Below are positions 1 through 8,891 of a stretch of DNA of 64,000 nucleotides, piece by piece. Source of the DNA: Chryseobacterium caseinilyticum (GTDB taxonomy: Bacteria > Bacteroidota > Bacteroidia > Flavobacteriales > Weeksellaceae); the NCBI RefSeq assembly GCF_014837145.1, contig NZ_JACYFS010000001.1, forward strand, positions 744,001-808,000, in the 5' to 3' direction. The notes under the pieces were generated by a model, which saw only the letters and a program-made list of their open reading frames with translations, had not been told where the DNA came from and did no database searches. The position numbers and the translations under genes were made by a program. How positions within the stretch are numbered: position 1 is the first letter of the stretch; each line of letters begins with the position of its first letter.

Positions 1-1155
1 GATATTCTGCACATCAATCAGATTCCGGCTGTTGCCAAAATATTGGAAGTTATTTGCAGTACCACTGGGATGGGCTTTGCAACTGTCGCAAGAGTTACAA
101 AGGACCGCTGGATTGCCTGCGCTGTGGAAGACAGAATAAATTTCGGACTGGGAGTTGGTGGCGAACTGAATGTGCAAACTACACTGTGTCATCAGGTTAT
201 GAGTTTTCATGAAGCGATTGCCATTGATCATGTGGCTGAAGATCCTAAGTATTTTGATCATCATACACCAAAGACTTATGGTTTGCAAAGCTACATTTCG
301 ATTCCTATCATTCTTACAAATGGCAATTTCTTTGGTACGCTGTGCGCTATTGATCCCAATCCTGCATTGGTAAACAATGAGAAGACAATCAATATGTTTA
401 AACTTTTTGCAGAGTTGATCGCTTTCCATTTAGAGACCCTTCACAACCTCAGTGATACACAGGAAAAATTGGTAGAGGAGCAAAATAATGCAGAAATCAG
501 AGAGCAGTTTATTGCTATACTGGGACATGATCTTCGTAATCCGGTGGGTGCAATCTCTACTGCATCGCAGCTTTTAAACAGAATTTTAACAGAAGAACGC
601 AATATCAAACTTGTAAAGATTATTCAGGATTCTACAATCAGAGTTAGAGGTTTAATTGACAATATGCTGGATTTCGCCAGTGGACGCCTTGGAGGAGGAA
701 TTGGTCTTGATTACGATAATTCAGATACTATTTTTAATACTTTGCAGCAAGTGATTTCTGAGCTTCAGACCAGCAATCCGACCAGAGAAATTCAGACGGA
801 TTTAGATCTGAAAAATGAAGTTAAAGGTGATTACAAACGTATTGCACAACTGTTTTCAAATCTTTTAGGAAACGCAATTTCCCATGGAGACAAAAATGCT
901 CCTATCATACTGAAAGCAAAAAGTGATAATGACATTTTTGAAGTGTGCGTAATCAATAAAGGAACTAAAATACCTTTAGAAACACAGGAACAGTTATTCA
1001 AACCATTTTCAAGAGGAAAAGTGAATCAGATGGAAAAAGGTCTTGGTCTAGGTCTTTACATTGCACAGGAAATCGCAATTGCCCATAAAGGAAAAATCAA
1101 GGTAAACTCGTCAGACGATGAAACTTGTTTTACATTTACTTTTCCACTCAGCTAA
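1..1155 (+). CDS. GAF-domain sensor histidine kinase, 5' end outside window
   Basis: Sensor kinase that autophosphorylates a histidine; cytoplasmic as far as visible. The frame stays open to base 1 and the residues before the first TTG (DILHINQIPAVAKI) fit this GAF family, so the gene starts upstream of the window. Visible order: GAF domain over about the first 145 residues (GFATVARVTKDRW, FFGTLCAID), HisKA with the phospho-acceptor histidine in ILGHDLRNP, then HATPase_c with the N box SNLLGNAISHG and the G2 box GLGLGLYIAQE. No output domain or transmembrane segment is seen. A convergent alpha-amylase gene begins 8 bases beyond the stop. The ligand and partner regulator are unknown. Confidence 0.85.
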   Translation, partial: DILHINQIPAVAKILEVICSTTGMGFATVARVTKDRWIACAVEDRINFGLGVGGELNVQTTLCHQVMSFHEAIAIDHVAEDPKYFDHHTPKTYGLQSYISIPIILTNGNFFGTLCAIDPNPALVNNEKTINMFKLFAELIAFHLETLHNLSDTQEKLVEEQNNAEIREQFIAILGHDLRNPVGAISTASQLLNRILTEERNIKLVKIIQDSTIRVRGLIDNMLDFASGRLGGGIGLDYDNSDTIFNTLQQVISELQTSNPTREIQTDLDLKNEVKGDYKRIAQLFSNLLGNAISHGDKNAPIILKAKSDNDIFEVCVINKGTKIPLETQEQLFKPFSRGKVNQMEKGLGLGLYIAQEIAIAHKGKIKVNSSDDETCFTFTFPLS

Positions 1156-1162
1156 TGTAAGA

Positions 1163-2491
1163 TTATGAATTGATGTGATGAAGAATCACGTATTCCCATG
1201 GCTGCATATCCAAAATCAGCGTTCCGTTGATGCTCTGAAGTTTTCCTTCAAATAAATTTGTGTAAACACTGATGTCAAATGAAGTGTCAAACTGTACGAG
1301 CACATGATCTTTGCTTAAATTGATAAAAACCAAAACCTTATCACCATTTTTCTCTCGTACAAAAGAGATTACCTGATCCATACGGTCGTTCATAATCCTT
1401 ACCATTTCGCCACCGTGTGCGCCATTCCAAAGTGCCTGATTTTGATGTTTCAGGGTAAATAGAGTAGTGTACAAATCTTCGTTTTCATGGGATTTCCACT
1501 CTATCGGATCTTTTTCAAAGAATTCCAGGGAGCGGTCGAGTCCGGCTTCCTGTCCACTGTAAATTAAAGGGATTCCATCCATCATGACCGAAAAAACAGT
1601 TGCTGCATTTAAAGCATCTCCAAAATTACTGTATTGGTTTCCTTCCCATGAATTTTTGTCGTGATTATCAATAAAATTCATACGGATTCCCTCTTTAGGA
1701 AAAATAGAAACATGTTCTGCAAGATAGGCTTCCGCCAAAGTCTTTACATTGGTCTCTTCACGGGCAATCTGGTGTAAAATATTCCATAGGGTCCAGTTGT
1801 ACGTAGAATCGAATGCACGTTTATGAAGATCTTTATCTTCGGCTTCAGCAAGCATAAACACAGGTTTTATTTCATCAAGCTCAGCTCTCACATTTTCCCA
1901 GAAATCAATCGGAACGAAGCTGGCAATATCGCAACGATAGCCGTCAATATCAAATTGTTTCACCCAAAATTTCAGTGCATCCGTCATGTATTTTCGAAGC
2001 TCTTCGTTTCGGTAATCAAATTCTATAATATCGTCGTAATCTCTCCATCTTGTCGACTGAAACGTATTTTTGCGTGACTTTCTGTACCAATCCGGATGCT
2101 GATCAACAAGTTGATTATCCCAACTTGTATGATTCGCTACCCAATCTAATATTACATACATTCCTTCTCTATGAATAGCATTGACCAAACTTCTGAAGTC
2201 TTCTTCAGTTCCAAATTCAGTATTAATTCCGTAATAATCCTTCACTGAATAGTAACTTCCCAAACTCCCTTTTCTATTAACAATGCCAATCGGATGAACC
2301 GGCATCAGCCATATAATATCAATCCCCATTTGTTTTAGCCTTCCAAGCTGTTTTTCAATTTCCTTAAAAGTTCCCTTTTCAGAAAACTGCCGGATATTAA
2401 GTTCGTAGAGTGTAGCATTTTTCACCCAATCGGGTGCGGTGATTTCTACGTATTTTTTGGGTTGATATGATGGGTGATTTGGCTTCGTCAT
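1163..2491 (-). CDS. Alpha-amylase family glycoside hydrolase (GH13)
   Basis: A 442-residue GH13 protein expected to act on alpha-glucosidic bonds. The four conserved regions are present: DWVANH (116-121), GYRCD with the likely nucleophile D188, LAEAE with the likely acid E216, and FIDNHD near 274-279. The N-terminus lacks a signal peptide, so it is probably cytoplasmic and may serve glycogen or maltodextrin breakdown. It is near minimal GH13 length: catalytic barrel plus a short C-terminal beta domain. No maltose or glycogen genes are beside it. Exact specificity (amylase, maltase, transferase) cannot be told. Confidence 0.85.
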   Translation of the reverse strand: MTKPNHPSYQPKKYVEITAPDWVKNATLYELNIRQFSEKGTFKEIEKQLGRLKQMGIDIIWLMPVHPIGIVNRKGSLGSYYSVKDYYGINTEFGTEEDFRSLVNAIHREGMYVILDWVANHTSWDNQLVDQHPDWYRKSRKNTFQSTRWRDYDDIIEFDYRNEELRKYMTDALKFWVKQFDIDGYRCDIASFVPIDFWENVRAELDEIKPVFMLAEAEDKDLHKRAFDSTYNWTLWNILHQIAREETNVKTLAEAYLAEHVSIFPKEGIRMNFIDNHDKNSWEGNQYSNFGDALNAATVFSVMMDGIPLIYSGQEAGLDRSLEFFEKDPIEWKSHENEDLYTTLFTLKHQNQALWNGAHGGEMVRIMNDRMDQVISFVREKNGDKVLVFINLSKDHVLVQFDTSFDISVYTNLFEGKLQSINGTLILDMQPWEYVILHHINS

Positions 2492-2775
2492 AAGTTTTAT
2501 TTGAGATTTAGATACAAAATTCAGATATTTTTAAAGTATTTTCTAAAAGAAATAACCGTACCATTTAATTTGTAACATTGTATAAAGTATTGATTATTAA
2601 TTTATTTAAATTTAAATTTTGTATTTGAACTCATCAGAATATATTTAAATAAAAATTTTCATTTCAAAAAATGGTATTTTATTTAATTAAAAATTTCGGT
2701 AAAGGTTTATTTTTTGCAGATAGAAGACAAAATGCGGTCTCGCTGCTTTTTATAAATCACATCAAATACTAAATT

Positions 2776-3549
2776 ATGATTCCAAAAAAAATTCATTACT
2801 GCTGGTTTGGCGGCAAAAAAAAAGACGAACTCGCAGAACACTGTCTGGAAACATGGCGAAAAATTCATCCTGATTTTGAAATTATAGAATGGAATGAATC
2901 CAACGCTCCACTGGAAGATAACAATTACGTAAAAGAAGCTTTTGCGCAGAAAAAATGGGCCTTTGTATCAGATTATGTCCGGTCTAAAGTAATGTATGAA
3001 AATGGAGGAATTTATATGGATACTGATATGGATCTTAAACTTCCGTTGGATGAGTTTCTGAGTGAAAAAGCAGTCTGTGGATTTGAAGTAAAAGGAGTTC
3101 CGTACTCAGCATTCTGGATGGCGGAACCAAAACATCAATTGTCTAAGGATTTTGTTGACTATTATAATCAGCAAGAGGTTTTTGTAGAGAGAATCAATAC
3201 CGATATATTTTCTGAAATGCTGGAAAAAAAATATGGTGCAGACCGTTACAGTGATACAATTCAACATCTGAAGCATGACGTAACGCTTTATCCCTCAGTT
3301 TATTTTTCTCAGGATTTACCGAAGAATTACGTCAGTCATCACTTCAACGGTTCGTGGTTTGGCGGCGACGAAGAAAATACGCACAAAAAGATGGTGAATG
3401 TTTACGGACTTTTAGAAAGGTTAGCTAACGAACCTGGCGCTGCGAAAGCTGTGAAAAGCATCATCACAGAACATAAAATTATTGATATTAACAAAATTCT
3501 GGATCTTTTACCGAGAGAAAAAATAGAAGAATATCTTCAGAAAAAGTAA
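2776..3549 (+). CDS. DXD-type glycosyltransferase (GT32-like, capsular polysaccharide type)
   Basis: A 257-residue sugar transferase of the family with an N-terminal IPKKIHYCWFGG motif and the nucleotide-sugar/metal site GGIYMDTDMDL (the DXD motif, about residues 76-86). These enzymes use nucleotide-activated sugars to build surface polysaccharide or glycolipid. No transmembrane segment is visible. It stands alone between a convergent GH13 gene and an intergenic region of about 360 bases, not inside a polysaccharide cluster. Donor and acceptor are unknown. Confidence 0.8.
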   Translation: MIPKKIHYCWFGGKKKDELAEHCLETWRKIHPDFEIIEWNESNAPLEDNNYVKEAFAQKKWAFVSDYVRSKVMYENGGIYMDTDMDLKLPLDEFLSEKAVCGFEVKGVPYSAFWMAEPKHQLSKDFVDYYNQQEVFVERINTDIFSEMLEKKYGADRYSDTIQHLKHDVTLYPSVYFSQDLPKNYVSHHFNGSWFGGDEENTHKKMVNVYGLLERLANEPGAAKAVKSIITEHKIIDINKILDLLPREKIEEYLQKK

Positions 3550-3621
3550 CAGACCTTTAAATGTAAAAAGCGAAATAACCATTTCCCGGAATAGTACTTT
3601 TTACATGATAAAATTTAAAAT

Positions 3622-3702
3622 AAAAAAAGCCCTCTCGAGGGAGAAGGCTAAAAAAAACACAAATGATGAAAATAAGGTTCGTTTGCTTCAACGAGTTGAC
3701 CT
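3622..3702 (-). ncRNA. Candidate small RNA with intrinsic terminator
   Basis: Read on the minus strand, this stretch has the parts of a short independent transcript. A TAATTTTG promoter box lies just upstream (3715-3708). A first hairpin pairs AAGGT (3703-3699) with ACCTT (3678-3674) and CGTT (3693-3690) with AACG (3683-3680). A terminator stem GCCTTCTC/GAGAGGGC (3648-3641 with 3636-3629, one G-U pair, loop CCTC) is followed by seven T on the minus strand. There is no convincing reading frame. The transcript would be about 80 bases. Existence is inferred from sequence only. Confidence 0.45.
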
Positions 3703-3707
3703 TGATA

Positions 3708-3736
3708 CAAAATTATAACATCGGAATTTACTAAAA
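3708..3736 (-). promoter_or_regulatory. Bacteroidetes-type promoter for the candidate small RNA
   Basis: On the minus strand TAATTTTG (3715-3708) matches the TAnnTTTG box, and TTT at 3736-3734 lies 18 bases upstream in the place of the TTTG box. The upstream part overlaps the left arm of the inverted repeat at 3725-3764. Confidence 0.4.
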
Positions 3737-3764
3737 TGTGGTTTCAATCACATTTTAGTAAATT
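3725..3764. repeat. 16-bp perfect inverted repeat with 8-base loop
   Basis: Arms AATTTACTAAAATGTG (3725-3740) and its exact complement (3749-3764) surround GTTTCAAT. On the plus strand it is followed by TTGTTTTTC, so it could end transcription from the glycosyltransferase side. It also overlaps the promoter of the candidate small RNA and could be an operator. The rest of the 3550-3911 gap holds no gene I can support. Confidence 0.6.
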
Positions 3765-3911
3765 TTGTTTTTCATCACGACTTGAAGAAATCGTTTCTGT
3801 TTAATAAGCAATCAACCGAATTGTATAATTAAAATTACATTAATTTTATTTTATTTTCTACTTTGGTTGGTCTCATATTGGTTAGCTTCATTATAACAGA
3901 AAATCTTTGTA

Positions 3912-5171
3912 ATGGAAAAGCATATCGTGATTGTCGGGGGAGGTTTCGCCGGATTAAATCTTATTAAAACCATCGGTGATGACGAAAGATTCAGAATCAC
4001 ACTTGTTGACAGAAATAATTACCATTTTTTTCCTCCGCTCATTTATCAGGTAGCCACGGCATTTATTGAGCCTTCTAATATCTCATATCCTTTCAGAAAA
4101 TTATTCTCAAAATATTCTAACGTTTCTCTTTATATGGCAAGCCTTGAAAGGGTAGTGCCTGAGGAAAACAGAATAATCACAGATCAGGGAACATTACATT
4201 ATGATGAACTTGTTTTGGCACTGGGAACAGAAACCAATTTTTTCGGAATTGAAAACGTCAGGAAAAATGCGCTTCCAATGAAAACTATTGATGAAGCTCT
4301 GTATATCCGAAATCACATTCTGCAGAATCTGGAAACAGCTTCCCGAAATGCACAAACGGAAAGTGTACAAAGTCTTATCAACATTGTGATTGCCGGTGGC
4401 GGACCTACCGGAGTGGAGCTGGCAGGAATGATTGCTGAAATGGCTGGTTACATCGCAGAAAAAGATTATCCTGATATTGCATTTGGGCACACCAATCTAT
4501 ATCTCGTCGACGCTCTTCCTTCGCTGTTATCAAATATGAGCGATACTGCCAAAAAAACAGCTTACGATAATCTGAAGAGATTAGGTGTCAACATCAAACT
4601 CAATGTTTCTGTGAAAGATTATGTAGAAGAAAATGTTATTCTTTCGGACGGAACAAAAATTCCAACCAAAACTTTGATTTGGTCTTCCGGTGTGGTCGGC
4701 AGAACAATTGAAGGAATTCCTGAAACATCCTTGGGAAAAGGTCACAGAATTATCGTGGATTCTTATAATTTGGTTGAAGGTTTTAAAAATATTTATGCTT
4801 TGGGTGATATCTGCATTACAACAACAGATCCCGAATTCCCGAAAGGTCATCCTCAATTGGCTCAGGTTGCAATCCAGCAAGCAAAACTTTTAGGTAAAAA
4901 CATTAAAAAGAGATTCAGAAATGAACCTTTAAAAGAATTTAGATATGATGATAAAGGAAGTATGGCCATTATCTCAAAATATAATGCGGTTGTAGATCTT
5001 CCTAAATTCTCATTTAATGGATTATTAGCCTGGCTGACTTGGCTTTTCATCCATATAATTCCATTGACAAGTTTTAGAAACAAATATAGACTTGCTGCAG
5101 AATGGTTCAGGTTATTTATTACCAACAACGCATCCATCAGAATGATTATGAAACCAAGAAAAGAGAATTGA
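3912..5171 (+). CDS. ndh: Type II NADH:quinone oxidoreductase-like FAD dehydrogenase
   Basis: A 419-residue pyridine nucleotide-disulfide oxidoreductase of the NDH-2 type, which passes electrons from NADH to menaquinone at the inner face of the membrane without pumping protons. The FAD site IVGGGFAGL is at the start, a second Rossmann motif IAGGGPTGVELAG lies near residues 160-172 (NADH), and ALGDIC near residue 297 is the second FAD motif. The C-terminal third has a hydrophobic stretch (LAWLTWLFIHIIPL) typical of membrane attachment. Length and motif order fit the family. It is a single-gene unit. Confidence 0.85.
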   Translation: MEKHIVIVGGGFAGLNLIKTIGDDERFRITLVDRNNYHFFPPLIYQVATAFIEPSNISYPFRKLFSKYSNVSLYMASLERVVPEENRIITDQGTLHYDELVLALGTETNFFGIENVRKNALPMKTIDEALYIRNHILQNLETASRNAQTESVQSLINIVIAGGGPTGVELAGMIAEMAGYIAEKDYPDIAFGHTNLYLVDALPSLLSNMSDTAKKTAYDNLKRLGVNIKLNVSVKDYVEENVILSDGTKIPTKTLIWSSGVVGRTIEGIPETSLGKGHRIIVDSYNLVEGFKNIYALGDICITTTDPEFPKGHPQLAQVAIQQAKLLGKNIKKRFRNEPLKEFRYDDKGSMAIISKYNAVVDLPKFSFNGLLAWLTWLFIHIIPLTSFRNKYRLAAEWFRLFITNNASIRMIMKPRKEN

Positions 5172-5416
5172 TTTTACAAAATAACCTGAAGATATAAATT
5201 TAAAGCTTTTAAATTTTATCAAACACCTGTATTAAGTTGTTCTGATAATATTTAAAAGTTTTTTTTTTGGAGAAGTTGAGTTGTTTAATTTCAGAAAATT
5301 CCTGCAGATTACCCTCAGAAAAACTTGGTTTAAAAATTAAATCTGCCATCACCAATTTGAAAATCCTTTTAAATGTAATCCCTGATCATTTCAGATAGCT
5401 TTTTTTTCAGACAAAA

Positions 5417-5869
5417 TCATTTGCACATCCACACAATCTGATGTGCTGCCAGGGAATGGTTTGGATTTTTTATTAAAACCTTAATGTTATTTTTTTCAAA
5501 CACGCTGACCTCTTCTTTATTTTTATCCTGAATTTTTTCTGATTTAAATTTTTCCTGATTCAGCGTATCTTTAAAAGAACTGACCTGCTCATCATCATGG
5601 GAGACAATGGAAAATACGTGACAGCCTTCATTTCTCAGAAAAACGGTCACCACCATAAACTTTGAGTCTTCCATATGCTCATTGCTGTACACTTTTACAG
5701 TAGACCCGCTGGCTTCCTCCTGATGCAGAAGGTCAAAATGTGCTGAAAGTTTGGTATCGATAATATGCCCAGGTGATCCCGACAGATTCTGAAGATTTTT
5801 TATATTGAGCAACTGACCGGATGCTGTACAAAAAAGATGAAAGAGAATAAATAATAGAAATTTTGGCAT
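5417..5869 (-). CDS. Small secreted protein of unknown function
   Basis: A 150-residue protein whose first 18 residues (MPKFLLFILFHLFCTASG) form a signal peptide. The rest is hydrophilic and mixed, with one internal Cys and another Cys at the penultimate position. I do not recognise a domain. Its upstream region carries a perfect ATGAT-CCGG-ATCAT palindrome 43 bases before the start, suggesting control by one of the Crp/Fnr proteins in this block. The 245 bases between it and the NADH dehydrogenase hold nothing I can name. Confidence 0.65.
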   Translation of the reverse strand: MPKFLLFILFHLFCTASGQLLNIKNLQNLSGSPGHIIDTKLSAHFDLLHQEEASGSTVKVYSNEHMEDSKFMVVTVFLRNEGCHVFSIVSHDDEQVSSFKDTLNQEKFKSEKIQDKNKEEVSVFEKNNIKVLIKNPNHSLAAHQIVWMCK

Positions 5870-5911
5870 GTAGTTTCTTGTAAAAATAAATAAAAAATTT
5901 CCTTACAAAAA

Positions 5912-5925
5912 ATGATCCGGATCAT
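5912..5925. promoter_or_regulatory. FNR-like palindrome ATGAT-CCGG-ATCAT
   Basis: A perfect 5-4-5 palindrome with the geometry of FNR boxes (TTGAT-N4-ATCAA), 43 bases upstream of the secreted protein that starts at 5869. Related sites lie at 14446 and 18965. Binding is inferred. Confidence 0.45.
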
Positions 5926-5931
5926 AAAAAA

Positions 5932-5955
5932 ATCCGCTTCCCAAGGGAAGCGGAT
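5932..5955 (-). terminator. Intrinsic terminator of the DUF2383 gene
   Basis: Perfect 11-bp stem ATCCGCTTCCC/GGGAAGCGGAT with an AA loop, followed on the minus strand by a T tract. It lies 7 bases beyond the stop of the gene at 5963-6415. Confidence 0.85.
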
Positions 5956-5962
5956 GATTGTT

Positions 5963-6415
5963 TTAGTTTTTCAGATCTTCTAGATTTTCGAATTTATCAT
6001 GTGAAGCTTTCAGATGATGAAGCTGGTCGAGTACCACTCTTGAACTTTCAGGGCAAAGATCGCCACTGTCCAGTGCACTTTGATAGGCGTCGATAGCTGC
6101 CTGCTCTCCATACACTACATTTCCTAAACTTGCTTCAGCATTGTCGCCTGAGAATGCATTTTTTACATCAATCCAGGCTCTGTGAATAGATCCTGCTGCA
6201 GAACCTGTCTGATCCGGCTCCCCGCCGCGCTCAGTAATAAGACCAGAAAGTTCATTTTTCATTGTAGCAGACTGTGCAACCATGTTGTCATAATCGGCAC
6301 GCAGGTGAGGATATCCTTCCCACACTTTGTCTTCTACTTTAGAAAATCCCTGAATTCTGTCGTTGGTAATTGTCAGTAGATCGTTTAATACTGAAACTGT
6401 TTTGCTGTTGTCCAT
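5963..6415 (-). CDS. PA2169 family four-helix-bundle protein (DUF2383)
   Basis: A 150-residue soluble protein predicted to be all helical. It matches the DUF2383/PA2169 pattern: an N-terminal LNDLLTITNDRIQGF segment, a central GSIHRAWIDVK segment, and a C-terminal helix with HHLKASHDKF. Such proteins are common in stress or biofilm regulons; the biochemical role is unknown. A paralogue lies divergently at 6768-7232 with the same motifs (GNIHSTWIDIK), so the pair arose by duplication. It has no signal peptide. Confidence 0.85.
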   Translation of the reverse strand: MDNSKTVSVLNDLLTITNDRIQGFSKVEDKVWEGYPHLRADYDNMVAQSATMKNELSGLITERGGEPDQTGSAAGSIHRAWIDVKNAFSGDNAEASLGNVVYGEQAAIDAYQSALDSGDLCPESSRVVLDQLHHLKASHDKFENLEDLKN

Positions 6416-6553
6416 ATTGTTATATTTTTTTTGGTACTCATCAATTTACAATAATGATGCCCAAAAACCAACTTAGAGCACATGTGGTACCTAAAGTTTT
6501 TTTCCATTTAAAAAAGGGCAGACTAATTGTATTTAGGAATGTACACACACTAA

Positions 6554-6736
<183 letters not shown>

Positions 6737-6767
6737 TTTAATACACCAATTCACAAAATTATAAATC

Positions 6768-7232
6768 ATGGAAACAAACGAAACTCAGGCTATCCTGAAA
6801 GACCTCATCCAAATTACCAACGACAGGATTTCAGCATTCGGAAAAGTAGAAGGTCAGATCTGGGAAAGTTATCCGGACATCAAATCTGAATACGACAAAA
6901 TGATTTCCCATACCAAGGTGATGAAGAATGAACTGATCAACATTCTGCGCGAAAACGATTCTGAAATCAACGATGAATCATCCTCAGTCCGTGGAAACAT
7001 TCACAGCACATGGATTGACATTAAAAGTGCCTTCAATATTGATTCAGTGAATTCTACCCTGGAAAGTGTGATTTCGGAAGAAGATGCAGCCTGCAAGGCT
7101 TATGAAAAAGCACTTGAGGAAGATGGTTATTCTTCAGAAACAAGATCAGTTCTTGAAGATCATCTCTATCATCTGAAACAGTCTCACAAACAGTTTACCG
7201 AAATTCTTGAATACAGAAAAAACAAAGATTAA
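6768..7232 (+). CDS. PA2169 family four-helix-bundle protein (DUF2383), paralogue
   Basis: A 154-residue helical protein with the same signature as the gene at 5963-6415: LKDLIQITNDRISAFGKVEG at the start, GNIHSTWIDIKSAF in the middle, HLYHLKQSHKQF at the end. It is soluble with no signal peptide. It heads a string of small same-strand genes to 8825. The two paralogues clearly differ in most other positions, so the duplication is not recent. Confidence 0.85.
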   Translation: METNETQAILKDLIQITNDRISAFGKVEGQIWESYPDIKSEYDKMISHTKVMKNELINILRENDSEINDESSSVRGNIHSTWIDIKSAFNIDSVNSTLESVISEEDAACKAYEKALEEDGYSSETRSVLEDHLYHLKQSHKQFTEILEYRKNKD

Positions 7233-7245
7233 AACAATAGGAATT

Positions 7246-7479
7246 ATGAAGTTTGAAGAAGCCTTAAAACAGAAAAAAGAATCGGTAAAAAATGCAGATG
7301 ATTCGGTGCTGAATTTATACCACGTCCTGATATCTCCTGCAGATACCAAAGAAAGTGTTGACTTTATTGATCATTACCTGAAGAATCCTGACAGTTGTAA
7401 TGATGATACGTGTAAAGAGTTTGCCTCTTCAGACGATTATCAGATTGTAAGTATCAGAAAGGAAGATCAGGAGTCCTAA
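7246..7479 (+). CDS. Small hypothetical protein
   Basis: A 77-residue acidic protein starting MKFEEALKQKK. I chose ATG 7246 because the earlier in-frame ATG at 7207 lies inside the previous gene. No domain is recognised; two Cys are close together (SCNDDTC). It follows the DUF2383 gene by 13 bases and is probably in the same transcript. Confidence 0.6.
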   Translation: MKFEEALKQKKESVKNADDSVLNLYHVLISPADTKESVDFIDHYLKNPDSCNDDTCKEFASSDDYQIVSIRKEDQES

Positions 7480-7502
7480 AATTTAAATAGAAAATAATCA
7501 GC

Positions 7503-7772
7503 ATGGAAATAAACGACCTACTGAAAGACGAAATCACCGCTGCTTCCGAACGTATTGAAAGCGTCACTGTAAAATATCCGAAGAAAGAAACTGTAAAAGG
7601 CATGATTTCTGAAGTACAGAATAATCCTTTCGGAGTACAGATTTCGCAGCGTAATGTAAAAGATCCTGAAGAAAAATTTCATGAGATAGATTTTGAGAAA
7701 GCTGTTGAAGTTGCAATCTACTATTACGATGGTAAGATCAGTGTTCATGCCGACAGTAAATATACAGACTAA
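7503..7772 (+). CDS. Small hypothetical protein
   Basis: An 89-residue soluble protein starting MEINDLLKDEI. It appears to mix a short N-terminal helix with later beta strands. No family is recognised. It sits 23 bases after the preceding small gene and 30 before the sigma-like gene, consistent with one operon. Confidence 0.6.
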   Translation: MEINDLLKDEITAASERIESVTVKYPKKETVKGMISEVQNNPFGVQISQRNVKDPEEKFHEIDFEKAVEVAIYYYDGKISVHADSKYTD

Positions 7773-7802
7773 CTGACCCTTTAATTATTATTGATACTAA
7801 AT

Positions 7803-8135
7803 ATGGCTTCTTCAGACAACAAATTCAATTGCTGCACGCTGCTCAGACAGAAAGACCGGGAAACTTTCGACTTTCTGTATGCTGAGTTCAACAGCCAGTT
7901 TTATGGTATGGCTCTGCAGTGTCTTGGCGATGAAGAACTTGCCAATGAAATGATGATTCTTACATTTACCAATATCTGGAAAGATTTAGACAAATTTAAC
8001 GGAGATAATTCTCAACTGAGATCATGGTGCATATCAATACTGATGCGTTCCCTAAGACACGTTAATACATCAGATAAAACATCAGACAACAGTGAAATCA
8101 CCGAGATCCCGCAATTAAAGTCAGTTTCAGTTTAA
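7803..8135 (+). CDS. Orphan sigma-70 region 2-like protein
   Basis: A 110-residue protein whose residues about 20-85 follow ECF sigma region 2: FDFLYAEFNSQFYGMALQCLG, then ELANEMMILTFTNIWKDL where sigma factors have the acidic helix that contacts core polymerase and the -10 element, then LRSWCISILMRSL. The usual D-V-Q of that helix is replaced by E-M-M. Region 4 is absent: a 25-residue polar tail follows and no other frame supplies it before the next gene. I used ATG 7803 rather than the TTG four codons earlier. It may be an inactive relic, a polymerase-binding modulator or a one-domain sigma. Confidence 0.6.
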   Translation: MASSDNKFNCCTLLRQKDRETFDFLYAEFNSQFYGMALQCLGDEELANEMMILTFTNIWKDLDKFNGDNSQLRSWCISILMRSLRHVNTSDKTSDNSEITEIPQLKSVSV

Positions 8136-8169
8136 ATTACAAAATTCACTACAAAAATATTAGAAAATA

Positions 8170-8598
8170 ATGTTCACTACACCTATAGAAAAAATTGACT
8201 TCCTGCGTTTCTTTTTAGGAAATGCCAATGGCAAAAGCGCCGAACTCATCATCGATAAAGGCTTTGTTTACATCAGCGAATATTTTGGATATTTTAAAGA
8301 AATCCTTCAGAATCCTGATAAAAAATTCTCAAAAATCAGCGAGCAGGAACTGATCTCCACCTTCGAAGAAATCGGTATCCGGGAATGGAAAGAAAATTAC
8401 AGCAACAACGACATCTTTGAAGGAAAAGAATGGGAGCTGGAAATGAAAATCAATAATGAACAGAAACATTATTATTTTTTCGGATATGAAGAGTATCCTT
8501 CACAAACCGGAGATTCTACAAGTCAAAAATATACCAGAGAATTCAGAAAACTTCTTCAGACTTTGAATTCTGTATCCAGGTCAACCTACTTCGCATAG
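8170..8598 (+). CDS. Hypothetical protein
   Basis: A 142-residue soluble protein, acidic and rich in aromatic residues (YYFFGYEEYP near 118). No domain recognised. It lies 34 bases after the sigma-like gene and 41 before a small membrane protein, on the same strand. Confidence 0.6.
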   Translation: MFTTPIEKIDFLRFFLGNANGKSAELIIDKGFVYISEYFGYFKEILQNPDKKFSKISEQELISTFEEIGIREWKENYSNNDIFEGKEWELEMKINNEQKHYYFFGYEEYPSQTGDSTSQKYTREFRKLLQTLNSVSRSTYFA

Positions 8599-8639
8599 AT
8601 TGGAATGACTTTTGAGAAATAAAAACTAAATAAACTATT

Positions 8640-8825
8640 ATGAACGTTAAAAGAACATTTGGAACCATTCTTACGGTTCTGGGAATTGCAGGATTACTGT
8701 ACACAGGTTATCTGCTGATGCAGAAAAGTGAGGCATACACCAACATGGCTGTAGTAGGCGTAATCGGTCTGATCTTCTTTTTTGCGGGAATCGGTCTTGT
8801 GCAGAACACTAAAGACGAAAGTTAG
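8640..8825 (+). CDS. Two-helix small membrane protein
   Basis: A 61-residue protein with hydrophobic helices at about residues 7-26 and 36-55 and a charged end (QNTKDES). It resembles the many short inner-membrane proteins of stress clusters, but I cannot assign a family. It is the last gene of the plus-strand run from 6566, ending at a strong bidirectional terminator. Confidence 0.6.
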   Translation: MNVKRTFGTILTVLGIAGLLYTGYLLMQKSEAYTNMAVVGVIGLIFFFAGIGLVQNTKDES

Positions 8826-8851
8826 ATTTACAGATTTCAGAACAAAATTTA

Positions 8852-8880
8852 AAGGCATCATCTTCATCAGATGATGCCTT
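8852..8880. terminator. Bidirectional terminator between convergent genes
   Basis: Perfect 12-bp stem AAGGCATCATCT/AGATGATGCCTT with a 5-base loop, placed between convergent genes ending at 8825 and 8892. Confidence 0.8.
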
Positions 8881-8891
8881 ACTGTTTTTAT

